Source: Stephanodiscus triporus
Taxonomy: Eukaryota; Bacillariophyta; Thalassiosirophyceae; Thalassiosirales; Thalassiosiraceae
Reading direction: 5' to 3'
Assembly: GCA_036939755.1 (NCBI GenBank)
Contig: JALLAZ010003593.1
Location: 1-13,082 of the forward strand
DNA: 13,082 bases
Positions 6,256 through 13,082 of this stretch are shown piece after piece (the stretch's first letter is position 1; each line of letters starts with the position of its first letter). A program made the position numbers and the translations under genes. The notes beneath the pieces were generated by a model. The model searched no databases. It was not told where the DNA came from and worked only from the letters and a program-made list of their open reading frames with translations.

Positions 6256-7387
6256 CCCCCCCACAATCGAGTATACCGCCGGTATGATTGATTGTACTAA
6301 CCATGCTGTATAATACAACGCTGAGCCATGGATTGTTGTGATAATCCTCTGGTAGCGGTGCATGAACCCTTGCTGCAGCCACGCAAATAGGAGTTGTAAA
6401 TGATTCCGGCACAAGACTTTCAAATGTCGATGTATCATTTGTATACATTCCAACTATTGTGTGGTATACCGGGGAGTATATCGGAGGTACATGTCCAAGG
6501 AGGAAATCCGCATGCCGATGAAAAAGTGCCCAGTTGAGTGCTTTGGTAAAATGATCCGACATATTGATGGATGTGTCGATCCTTTCTAGATGCATCAGAT
6601 CTCTGTCAACCCATTCGCAAATGGAGAAATATTTAATGTCCATGTGCCGTGTTCGTGGTGTGGGTTTCTGAGCGTTACCCATCGCGGTACATGCATCATT
6701 GTTCTCGTACAATACAGTTGCCACCTCCTGCGGTATATTTAGATCCCAAAGAACACTTCGTACAAAAAGGATCATTTTTCCTGTATCGTATGCGGCCATA
6801 AACTCAGCCTCTGTAGACGAGCCGGCCACCGTAGGCTGAAATTTTGATTTATACGCAATAGTACCTCCGGCTAACCGTATAACAGTGCCCCCGAACGAGC
6901 GGCGTGTCTTTACACATGTGGCCCAGTCAGAATCTGCAAAAGCATGTAGTGTAGAGGCATCATGTTGTGGTCTGTTATCGAGTAGCAAATCCTGTTTGTT
7001 GCTATTAATCTTCGGAAGAGGGCCGTCGAGTAATTCCAAGCGAGGGGCTGTTCTCCAGAAGTATATTCCATCATCTCTCGTGCTGTGGAGATATTTGAGA
7101 GAATGTTTGACCCCGTGGTAGTGATGTTTGTCAGGGGTCAAATTGGCTTGAGATAGTTTAACACTGGCAAACGCCATATCTGGCCGGGTAGTCGTCATTG
7201 CCCATATTAACTCTCCCACTCCACAACGATAGTTGAGTTGCATCTTTTTAGCTAATTTTGATTGCACTTTTGGGTCCGGATCTCCGACAGCCGCATTCAA
7301 CTTTTTAAACCAAGTAGGGTCAGTAGGTAAAGGAGTAGGACGGTCTTCGGTACTTGTGAAATTGTGCATCCAGGAAATGAGATATTT
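6245..7387 (-). pseudogene. pol: Pol C-terminal part of element 2: RT connection and RNase H
   Basis: The family sequence begins upstream of the Met codon at 7369, at the A run (7385-7388 on the plus strand) where the frame changes, and ends at a TAG at 6247-6245. It contains the RT thumb/connection region (PTPLPTDPTW, LIWAMTTTRPDMAFA) and a copia RNase H. RNase H motifs are FADSDWA (about residue 144 counted from 7369), SSTEAEFMAAYD (184-195), YENNDACTAM (221-230) and TRHMDIKYFSICEWV. In the third motif most copia proteins have Asp-Asn; here the Asp position is Asn (codon 6703-6701), which may weaken the enzyme. About 85 residues follow RNase H with no known domain. The stop codon lies inside the LTR. 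Confidence 0.88.
6256..6262 (-). other. Polypurine tract of element 2
   Basis: On the minus strand seven consecutive G lie directly before the LTR start TGTTACAATAG. Position and composition fit a plus-strand primer site. The tract is inside the last codons of Pol. Confidence 0.7.
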
Positions 7388-7437
7388 TCACAAATCTTTT
7401 CAATGAATGTTTTGGAGGATATCTTAATGTAGTGTCA
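7388..7437 (-). pseudogene. pol: Pol segment of element 2 between an in-frame TGA and a frame break
   Basis: After GVDVIQT a TGA at 7437-7435 stops the RT frame. The same frame then continues with family-like sequence HYIKIS...FIEKICE until the run of four A (7388-7385 in minus order), where one more A would join it to LISWMHNFTSTED in the next frame. So this 50-base piece is Pol sequence between two lesions. The TGA probably came from CGA by a CpG transition, because Arg is usual there in relatives (family memory). Confidence 0.75.
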
Positions 7438-7843
7438 AGTCTGGATGACATCAACACCATTATACAGGTCAACATATCCCTGTCGTTTCATCGGGATTGC
7501 GAGTTCATTGTCAATGAGGTCAAGTAAAATATTTGCGGTGCATTCGTCCGGTGCAGCAATCGCAAAGTCATCGACCTGTCTTTTGAATATAACCCGTTTG
7601 CCATCAATCATGCCTGAATATAGACAGGGTTCATGGACCGTAGGTGTGAGACCTACATCTCTTAAAATCGAATCAGCATGCTTTTCCCACAGGCGCGGTG
7701 ATTCAGGATGTCCTTGCATCGCTGAGAGAATTGGTATAACTTGCCCTGGGGACAGCGGAGGCTGTTTCTTATGGTGTACCCACCAATCATGAAATGCCTT
7801 GTCGGGATATATGTAGAAACCCTGCTTAGGTGGAGGAGCCTCC

Positions 7844-7962
7844 GCAAAAGCATTAGAGACATCCGCGCCATAAATCAGAAGATTTTCCGCAGCCGCCACA
7901 GCNGCAAAAGCATTAGAGACATCCGCGCCATAAATCAGAAGATTTTCCGCAGCCGCCACAGC
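7844..7962 (+). repeat. 59-bp perfect duplication separated by one N (likely contig join)
   Basis: Bases 7844-7902 and 7904-7962 are identical, with a single N at 7903 between them. Together they add exactly 60 bases, so the RT frame is kept and 20 residues including the catalytic Asp motif are doubled. Two overlapping contig ends joined with an N explain this better than biology. Confidence 0.9.
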
Positions 7963-8403
7963 GTAGAACAATCGCGAACTCGTTTGATCTACACAGTTGG
8001 CGTACGTCTCATCTAATATACGGGCCTGGCCTGATCGTGGCGAGCCATCACAGGCAAACCGAGCCTTCTTACGACCATCTAAGGTCTTTATAGCATAAGT
8101 CCAGACGGTATGGAATACCGCGAACATGCCTTGGTTGTAGTATTGATCTAGTTGCAAGTATTCTGACTCTCGCCAGTCATTCCAATCCGGTTGTTTCAGT
8201 AATTTACCCCATGTTAACTTCATAACTCTATTGACACAGTTGAGTACCCCCCCAGACTCAACGATTTGAAAGGTAGGGCGACTCGAACAAATGTGTTCCG
8301 CAACTGTTGTGAACTCCCAACGATTGTTAAGCTGATCATGTATTTGTTGCAAAAACGGGGCCGATGAAACTATAGGTATACCTTTATTTGAAAGATTTGG
8401 TCG

Positions 8404-8625
8404 TATTTCTGGATGGGATATGAGGAGTGTAACCGACGGAGCTCCGGTGTTGACAATGTCCAGTAAGGCCGTAGTAACATCTTCGATCAAAGATATGACA
8501 TGGTGTCCAATTTTAATAAGCCACGCGCCCCGAATCCGAGTTCTCCAGTCAGGAATCTTTGCTGCGGGGGTGCTAGGAGCCATGGAAGCAATATGTATGC
8601 GGCCATTTGTGGCGTACAGTGAGAG
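8404..8625 (-). other. PDZ-like domain inside Pol of element 2
   Basis: Between integrase and RT, about 74 residues show the PDZ pattern as used in bacterial-type HtrA and tail proteases. There is a strand (IHIASMAP), then S-T-PAAK at the peptide-loop turn, R-I-R-GAWLIKI-GHHV in the place of 'GD-I---NG--V', a helix ISLIEDVTTALL, and a last strand SVTLLI. This is pattern recognition from the sequence, not a profile search. If real, it could bind a C-terminal peptide of Gag, Pol or a host protein. Confidence 0.5.
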
Positions 8626-8714
8626 GCCAGCAGTAGCATGCTTGATCAGATTCACCTGTTGGAGATTCAGCTCTTCCTCAAATGCATCAAAGTATGGGTC
8701 TGGCGACATATAAA

Positions 8715-11207
8715 TCATAGGAATGATATATCAAAGTCCAGGATAATGTCTCTGGCCCGAGGTACCCTAGTGCGACGAATAGGCGGAGTAGTATTTTGCA
8801 CATACGCCGCGCGTGCGCCCACCTGCCGTTGCTGCGAAGGGATAGCCGGCATATTGAGCAATGGAAGTGGCAGTATAGTGCATACATCCGGTACCTTCCA
8901 ATTCATACACGCGAGATGACACGGAGCAGGTGGTGGCCACGGGACCTTGATCGGTTCAACAGAGCCCGGTGTACGAAACTCAGATTCTGTATCATCGTTG
9001 TCCAGCAATCCCAACTCCGTGTAGACGTCTGTGTTGGCTGTAATCCCCAAATTGTACAATAGCTGCACAGCAGGAGGGCGGGCGTCTTGCAAGTGCCACG
9101 CTTCATCAAATTGGGCGTGATGACTGCGTTTAACCACGCCACTCTCCAAATCAAGATACACGATGTTTTGATCCGTTGCCATGTATCCCAAAAATATGCC
9201 TTTAAAGTCATGCCTATCCAATTTAGCATGGCGTTTACCTGTCTGTTTGACACATACTCGTGACCCGAACAGCTTCAGATGTCCCACCTCCGGTTTGACC
9301 CCATACAGTCCTTCGAAAGGGGTTTTGCGCGTGGTATTGTGGACCATACGATTGTGCAAGTATACTGAGTGAATGAGCGCCGCAGACCAATACTTCGCCG
9401 GCAGGCCTGAGCCATACAGAAGTGTTTGTGCTCTGATGGCTAATTTGTTATTATAGACCTCTACAGATCCATTTTGCGACGGGCTGTCCACGCCCGTAGA
9501 TTCGACGACATATTTGTGTGAGCGAAGGACCATATCAGATAGGGCAAAAGATCTGGCAAGCTCTCCACCCTGATCCGTGCGGATGGAGCCACCCTGGGCA
9601 TGTCCAAAACGTGCTAGAAAGGTGTCAATCAGCTCCAATGGTGGTTCCTTAGTTGTAGTAAGAAATACCCAAACGTATCTGGATGCCTCGTCAACAATCA
9701 TTAGATATGACGAAAAACCGTCGTACGATTGAACCACTCTGTCTTCTTTCTTATTCGGCTTGGCGTAGTTTGAGGTTGACGCACGCATGAACCCAAAGTC
9801 CATATAGTACCGGCGCTTGCACTCCGTCGTGCGTTCGGCGGATCTTTGCACGGCTTGCTTCTGGATCCTAGCCTCCTCTTTCCAGTCTATAAAATGAAAC
9901 GGGTGATAGTGGAAACCTTGAGGTATACCCGTGACATTACCAGGTAGCAGGTCTAACTGTTGTTCACCAGGTGAGCCGAGGCGCAACATCCATAATTCAG
10001 ATTCTGTTAGATGTCCTCTGGTAACCGGGGCATATTGCCGTGAGCGTCGAGTAACAACAGCATCTCCTAGCAGGGCGGCGAGACGACGAATTATCGGGGG
10101 TGACGTCCGGAGCGGGTCGGCATCAACAGTAAAGACATCAGTGGGGCAATAATAGAGACCGTCTCTCTTTTCTAGGTTGAGTGTGATCGAATACAACCCA
10201 CTATCACTTGTAAATCTGATGGATCCCGGGGCCTCACCACGATGTCCTTCTTGAGTCCAGTGGACCAATGTATCGCTAGCAGCCACTATAGCTTCCGGGG
10301 AGATGATCGTTTCAGTAGCATTTTTGCAATAGTAGCAGGGTTGGTAGTAAACCGAACCGTCGGCTGTCGTCAGCGGTATGATGCCCTTCTTAGTACAGCA
10401 ATCATCAAGGGAGAATGAACCCGAAGATGTGGCAACCGAGATTGGGAGAGGAGGTATATTTTCCACATCCAACAAAAGTTCTAAGATACCTGTGATGCAA
10501 ATATTCGCCCCGCCATCCATCAATGATAGGGGCGTGCGGAGCACCTCCGATGTCGTAGCACTCATAACCTTAACAAATGAGCCTTCGTCCCCCTGTAGCC
10601 CATAGACTCGAGGTAGTCCCACGACCCGAGTCACGCTATCCATATGCCCACCCATCGTGAACGTGTCCTCCAGACATGCCGTTGGTTCATCCATAGGGAG
10701 ATCATATGGGAATTCAAAAGGTGTGACCGGCGAGCTGGGTCGTATCAAGATGCTAGGGTCCATGATGGAACCTTGTGGGAAGTACGGAGGTGGGGAGGAC
10801 CGGGCTTTGTCAAGCGGGACGTGATACTCCACGAGATCCCGTCGTCGTGTTGATGGAGGGCAATGTGGTCGTATCTGCGGCACTACCAATCGAGATGCCT
10901 GAGTCATATGCGCACTATCAATCTGTTGATCCACCAACGGCGGGGGAGGAGGTTCCGCTGGGGGTCGGATATCCCATGCAGAGGTGTCCGACCGCAAAGG
11001 AGGGTCAATCTCAGGTGTCCTGTGCGGTGATGTATCGCCAGAACATGAAACGGAGGGGACGTGGGTAAGAGGTTCAAGAGTAACCTTCACCAGCGTAATA
11101 TCCCCTGGATGGGTATTCGAGATGTGTGAGACCAACTGACATTTATGAGGGTTTGACAACGTAGGGATATGATCCCCCCCAACGCATTGATGGGGATCGT
11201 ACCCTAG
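8715..11207 (-). CDS. pol: Pol N-terminal part of element 2: protease and integrase
   Basis: The frame opens just after the TGA at 11210-11208 and runs to a TGA at 8717-8715. It has no ATG before the protease, as expected if it is made only as a Gag-Pol fusion. Residue numbers are counted from 11159. Residues 40-165 are Pro-rich linker. The aspartic protease active site is LSLMDGGANICI (Asp215, DGG in place of D(S/T)G), followed by conserved Cys residues in DDCC and QPCYYC. Integrase core residues are YYMDFGF (Asp454), RTDQGGE (Asp529) and QNGSVE (Glu567), a complete Asp, Asp, Glu triad. The usual HHCC zinc site is missing: LWMLRLG stands where LWH-RLGH is normal. FGSRVC and FKGIFLGY mark the integrase C-terminal part. 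The frame then breaks by one base near 8715-8745, after RDIILDFDIS. Confidence 0.87.
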   Translation of the reverse strand, partial: LGYDPHQCVGGDHIPTLSNPHKCQLVSHISNTHPGDITLVKVTLEPLTHVPSVSCSGDTSPHRTPEIDPPLRSDTSAWDIRPPAEPPPPPLVDQQIDSAHMTQASRLVVPQIRPHCPPSTRRRDLVEYHVPLDKARSSPPPYFPQGSIMDPSILIRPSSPVTPFEFPYDLPMDEPTACLEDTFTMGGHMDSVTRVVGLPRVYGLQGDEGSFVKVMSATTSEVLRTPLSLMDGGANICITGILELLLDVENIPPLPISVATSSGSFSLDDCCTKKGIIPLTTADGSVYYQPCYYCKNATETIISPEAIVAASDTLVHWTQEGHRGEAPGSIRFTSDSGLYSITLNLEKRDGLYYCPTDVFTVDADPLRTSPPIIRRLAALLGDAVVTRRSRQYAPVTRGHLTESELWMLRLGSPGEQQLDLLPGNVTGIPQGFHYHPFHFIDWKEEARIQKQAVQRSAERTTECKRRYYMDFGFMRASTSNYAKPNKKEDRVVQSYDGFSSYLMIVDEASRYVWVFLTTTKEPPLELIDTFLARFGHAQGGSIRTDQGGELARSFALSDMVLRSHKYVVESTGVDSPSQNGSVEVYNNKLAIRAQTLLYGSGLPAKYWSAALIHSVYLHNRMVHNTTRKTPFEGLYGVKPEVGHLKLFGSRVCVKQTGKRHAKLDRHDFKGIFLGYMATDQNIVYLDLESGVVKRSHHAQFDEAWHLQDARPPAVQLLYNLGITANTDVYTELGLLDNDDTESEFRTPGSVEPIKVPWPPPAPCHLACMNWKVPDVCTILPLPLLNMPAIPSQQRQVGARAAYVQNTTPPIRRTRVPRARDIILDFDISFL

Positions 11208-11210
11208 TCA
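11171..11210 (-). promoter_or_regulatory. Possible stop-codon readthrough signal at the Gag-Pol junction of element 2
   Basis: On the minus strand the stop TGA (11210-11208) is followed by CTAGGG, so the RNA reads UGA CUAG, the best-known leaky stop context. Nine bases after the stop, GATCCCC (11198-11192) pairs perfectly with GGGGATC (11177-11171) around a 14-base loop. An outer TAGGG (11206-11202) can also pair with CCCTA (11166-11162). Gag tail and Pol are in the same frame on either side. Readthrough is inferred, not shown. Confidence 0.55.
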
Positions 11211-11430
11211 CGCCGAACGATCCCCCTTGTCGATGTCGTCAGGGTCTTCTCTTTCGGGCCAGCATTCCCAACACATTTCGTTATCAAGATCGTCAATCGT
11301 CAAATCCAAAAGATCAAGGTAAGCTTTCATAACCCTCCGAGGTTTCTTCGTAGGATTGCCTACCGCTGAGCGCCATCGATCAATCCACCCAGATTCAATC
11401 TTGTCTTTGGCGTCATCTGATAGCTCCTTT
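11208..11430 (-). pseudogene. gag: Gag C-terminal tail of element 2 (after a frame break)
   Basis: After the four-T run at 11428-11431 (AAAA on the coding strand) the Gag sequence continues in the Pol frame as ELSDDAKDKIE, then WIDRWRSAVGNPTKK, PRRVMKAYLDLLD and CWECWP, and ends at the TGA 11210-11208. The competing frame ends at a TAG at 11362-11360 and loses this pattern, so one missing A is the simplest explanation. The acidic tail after the zinc knuckle has no named domain. Because this frame equals the Pol frame, only one UGA separates Gag from Pol. Confidence 0.75.
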
Positions 11431-11866
11431 TGTACTTTTCGATGAATAATGCTATTGCCAGGACATCGCAGTTTGCAGCCACATGCCCTTTACGGCGGCA
11501 TGCATCACATATAGTGTCAGGTCGGTATTCCCCAGCAATCCGGTCCGGACGAGCGAAACGCCCACGAGGGGCAGGGGGACGACCAGTGCGTTCACTCCGT
11601 CCACCTTGAATAAATGGATGGGAAGTGCTCATACCGCGGCGTGAAGCGTCACACCCACCACAACCGTCTCTAGGCGGGCCGCGGTCCTCCGACAACCATG
11701 CCACACGCGGAGAGTCTTGTATAGCAACACGCCTGTTGCTATGACCTACACCACCACCCAATGTACGCCGCACGCGGGGAAGGACAGCTTGCGCCCAAGT
11801 TCTAGCGTTCGAGTGCAGTTGAGTGGCCAGCCCGATGTGACACACGTATACAATGTCGTTATAGCG
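11429..11866 (-). pseudogene. gag: Gag nucleocapsid part of element 2 (CCHC zinc knuckle)
   Basis: This is a second frame of Gag. It is joined to the upstream capsid part by a one-base break between about 11866 and 11845, where DAITTLY in one frame leads to CHIGLATQLHSNA in this one. An Arg/Gly/Pro-rich region (GRPPAPRGRFARPDR), typical of RNA-binding nucleocapsid, precedes a perfect retroviral zinc knuckle: C-DA-C-RRKG-H-VAAN-C at 11509-11468 (C-x2-C-x4-H-x4-C). It is followed by DVLAIALFIEKY. Nucleocapsid packages the element RNA and helps primer annealing. There is no ATG of its own. The pieces on both sides are clearly Gag, so I treat it as one broken gene rather than a separate one. Confidence 0.82.
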
Positions 11867-13082
11867 TCAGCGTATGCAGGTTCAGTCACTGCATTCAGGA
11901 ACGAGATACTGTTCTTTTGATCGTCCTGTAGCACACCTTTCTTTGCTTGGAGGCAAAAGTATAGGAGAAAGGACCGTGTGAACTCGAAGACATCATCGTC
12001 CATCCAGGCCAGGAGTCGTACTGGAATTGTGGGGTCAAAACCCGGGACAGATAAAGCCATAATGCGCCATAGGAGGTCGTAGCCATTTCCAGATTCCATG
12101 CGCACCATATTAATAACGGACGTTACCTGTGTGTCCGAGCACGGCAGGAGCCGTGGGAGCAATTCCATAAGCACCCGAGCAATGGTGGCATATCTTGGTA
12201 AGCCCAACCCCGGGGGGCACAGTGCTTCAAACCCCATTTTTACACTGACGCAATCAAACGGCATCACCGGGAGGAGATATATCAGTCCAGTCTTGTGGAA
12301 GTTATCGTAGAATTCCACCGATGCTTCCACTTCCAGTTTGAGTAGACGAGGGAATGACCGGAGTCCTTTTTCAAGGATGCGTTCAAGCTGCGGGCCTTTG
12401 TAATGCCGGCGAGGGTGTTCCCAATTTTCACAGGTGACAGCGTGGAGGTGGACGATGTCATTATAGCTCATGATGACCTCTGAAGAATTGATCTCCGTGT
12501 ACCCACAGCAATGTACAATCAGCATCGTCAGGGGGATGTACCCATTGACTCCCCCATGGTATCTTACGTTACCTAATCGTGCTATATCAAAGGGGCTGAT
12601 CTTCTCGGCCAACGCCTGTCGTCGGCGGCGTGGGGAATGAATTTCCCCTCCCAAAGAGTCATCGTCCTCAATTGGGGGCGCGGGCCCGTTACTATAACCA
12701 CCTTGTCGGATATCTCTGATGGGCTCCTCAACCTGCACGCAAGGTCCCCTTGGGACATAAGGATTTGGAGGTGGCATCGAATTCTGGAAGGGGGATTGAC
12801 CTCTGTTGAGGGGAGGCATTGATCGCGAGCTAGTTGTGCCATAACCCTGCCGTCCAGGGGGAGAAAAGGTCGAGCCCGTAGAATGTGTGGGCCTAGGAGG
12901 TGGTTGACCATCATCCTCCGCGAAATCCTCCGGCACATTTTGCAACGAAGCAGGATCCACATTTGGAAACAATGGGTTACGTTGCTGTTCTCCCACCGTT
13001 GTCTCTGGGGTGAACCGAGATCTAACAGTAGACGTATAGACCGCAGCACGATCATTTGCCGGATTGGTCTCCTCGAACCGGG
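11848..13082 (-). pseudogene. gag: Gag capsid part of element 2 (5' end outside the window)
   Basis: The frame is open from the window edge at 13082 down past the break near 11850; the family sequence probably leaves this frame at DAITTLY and the frame itself stops at 11746. No ATG occurs before 12996, and codons 13080-12997 are also open, so the true start is outside the window. The first 130 residues are rich in Pro, Ser and Gly and probably disordered. A globular, mostly helical region follows (SPFDIARLGNVRYHGG through LPVMPFDCVSVKMGFEALCPPG and DLLWRIMALSVPGFDP), as expected for a capsid, but I cannot name a domain. It would form the particle shell in the cytoplasm. Confidence 0.75.

Larger units (their letters stand above)
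7435..8718 (-). pseudogene. pol: Pol middle part of element 2: PDZ-like domain and reverse transcriptase
   Basis: A 427-codon frame overlaps the end of the preceding frame by four bases (ATGA). Residues 5-30 (SPDPYFDAFEEELNL) continue the integrase-RT linker. Residues about 32-105 look like a PDZ fold: GRIHIASMAPSTPAAKI, then RIRGAWLIKIGHHVISLIEDV, then SVTLLISH. Reverse transcriptase starts near residue 150. WTYAIKTLDGRKKARFACDGS is the palm start, GADVSNAFAEAP has the first catalytic Asp (265 or 285), LSAMQGHPESPRLW follows, and the YxDD box is QVDD (383-384). Residues 253-271 occur twice because of the duplication around N7903. The frame ends at an in-frame TGA. The ATG at 8718 is probably not a real start; this is the continuation of Pol after a one-base break. 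Confidence 0.85.
6038..13082 (-). mobile_element. Element 2: second Ty1/copia-type LTR retrotransposon, 5' end beyond the window
   Basis: On the minus strand the order is gag with a CCHC zinc knuckle, protease, integrase, a PDZ-like domain, reverse transcriptase, RNase H, polypurine tract and LTR. Integrase before RT is the copia order. It is a different lineage from element 1: the protease site is DGGAN, integrase has a full Asp, Asp, Glu triad, and Gag has a standard CCHC knuckle. Sequence style again suggests diatom copia elements (family knowledge only). Four one-base frame breaks, a TGA inside RT and a contig-join duplication interrupt it. The gag frame is still open at base 13082, so the 5' LTR lies further right. 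Confidence 0.9.

Noticed and set aside
6072..6287. Small open frame of 71 codons across the LTR of element 2
   Set aside because: It overlaps LTR repeats and the end of Pol on the other strand and has no recognisable protein character.
7844..7962. Genuine in-frame duplication of the RT active-site segment
   Set aside because: The N between perfect copies is best explained by two overlapping contig ends; a doubled catalytic strand would also disrupt the RT palm fold.
8715..8745. Programmed -1 frameshift at the ATGA overlap between integrase and RT frames, or a separate RT gene starting at 8718
   Set aside because: No slippery heptamer of the X XXY YYZ type precedes the overlap, the position in the middle of Pol is odd for regulation, and a one-base error explains it. 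The overlap looks like bacterial coupling but the context is eukaryotic.
1..13082. Alternative nuclear code with UGA as Trp or another sense codon
   Set aside because: Normal stops in other frames include TGA ends such as 5422-5424, TGG is used freely for Trp, and the residues expected at 7437-7435 are not Trp.

Overview
The window is a retrotransposon cluster from a eukaryotic nuclear genome. No host gene, tRNA, rRNA or CRISPR array could be supported. It holds two different Ty1/copia-type LTR retrotransposons facing each other tail to tail. Their Gag and Pol sequences resemble, from memory of protein families, the copia-like 'CoDi' elements of diatoms, so a diatom or related stramenopile is the most likely source. 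That assignment is an inference; no search was run.

Element 1 (plus strand, 1-5730) starts inside its 5' LTR, with the last 88 bases present, and ends with a complete 260-bp 3' LTR (5471-5730). Its internal order is primer-binding site, gag (143-1516), an in-frame TGA, protease, integrase, reverse transcriptase, RNase H and a polypurine tract. The two LTRs differ at one base in the 88 that can be compared, so the copy is young. Pol is nevertheless broken by a one-base shift in a C run (1825-1829), a deletion inside the integrase core (around 2790-2812) and a one-base shift in a T run (4927-4931).

Between the elements (5731 to about 6037) lies a stretch without a convincing gene. It contains three imperfect 99/81-bp repeats whose spacing keeps one reading frame open. 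A tentative LTR of element 2 follows (about 6038-6255).

Element 2 (minus strand, about 6038 to beyond 13082) reads from right to left: gag (running off the window edge, with a CCHC zinc knuckle), an in-frame TGA followed by CTAG and a GC-rich hairpin, protease, integrase, a domain that looks like a PDZ fold, reverse transcriptase, RNase H, a polypurine tract and the LTR. It carries four one-base frame breaks and one in-frame TGA in RT. A 59-bp duplication with an N between the copies looks like two overlapping contig ends joined without merging.

The gene products of each element would work as one unit. Gag forms the cytoplasmic particle, protease cuts the polyprotein, RT and RNase H copy the RNA, and integrase inserts the DNA. 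The most unusual points are the UGA placed between Gag and Pol in the same frame in both elements, with a textbook leaky context and hairpin in element 2, and the PDZ-like domain between integrase and RT in element 2.
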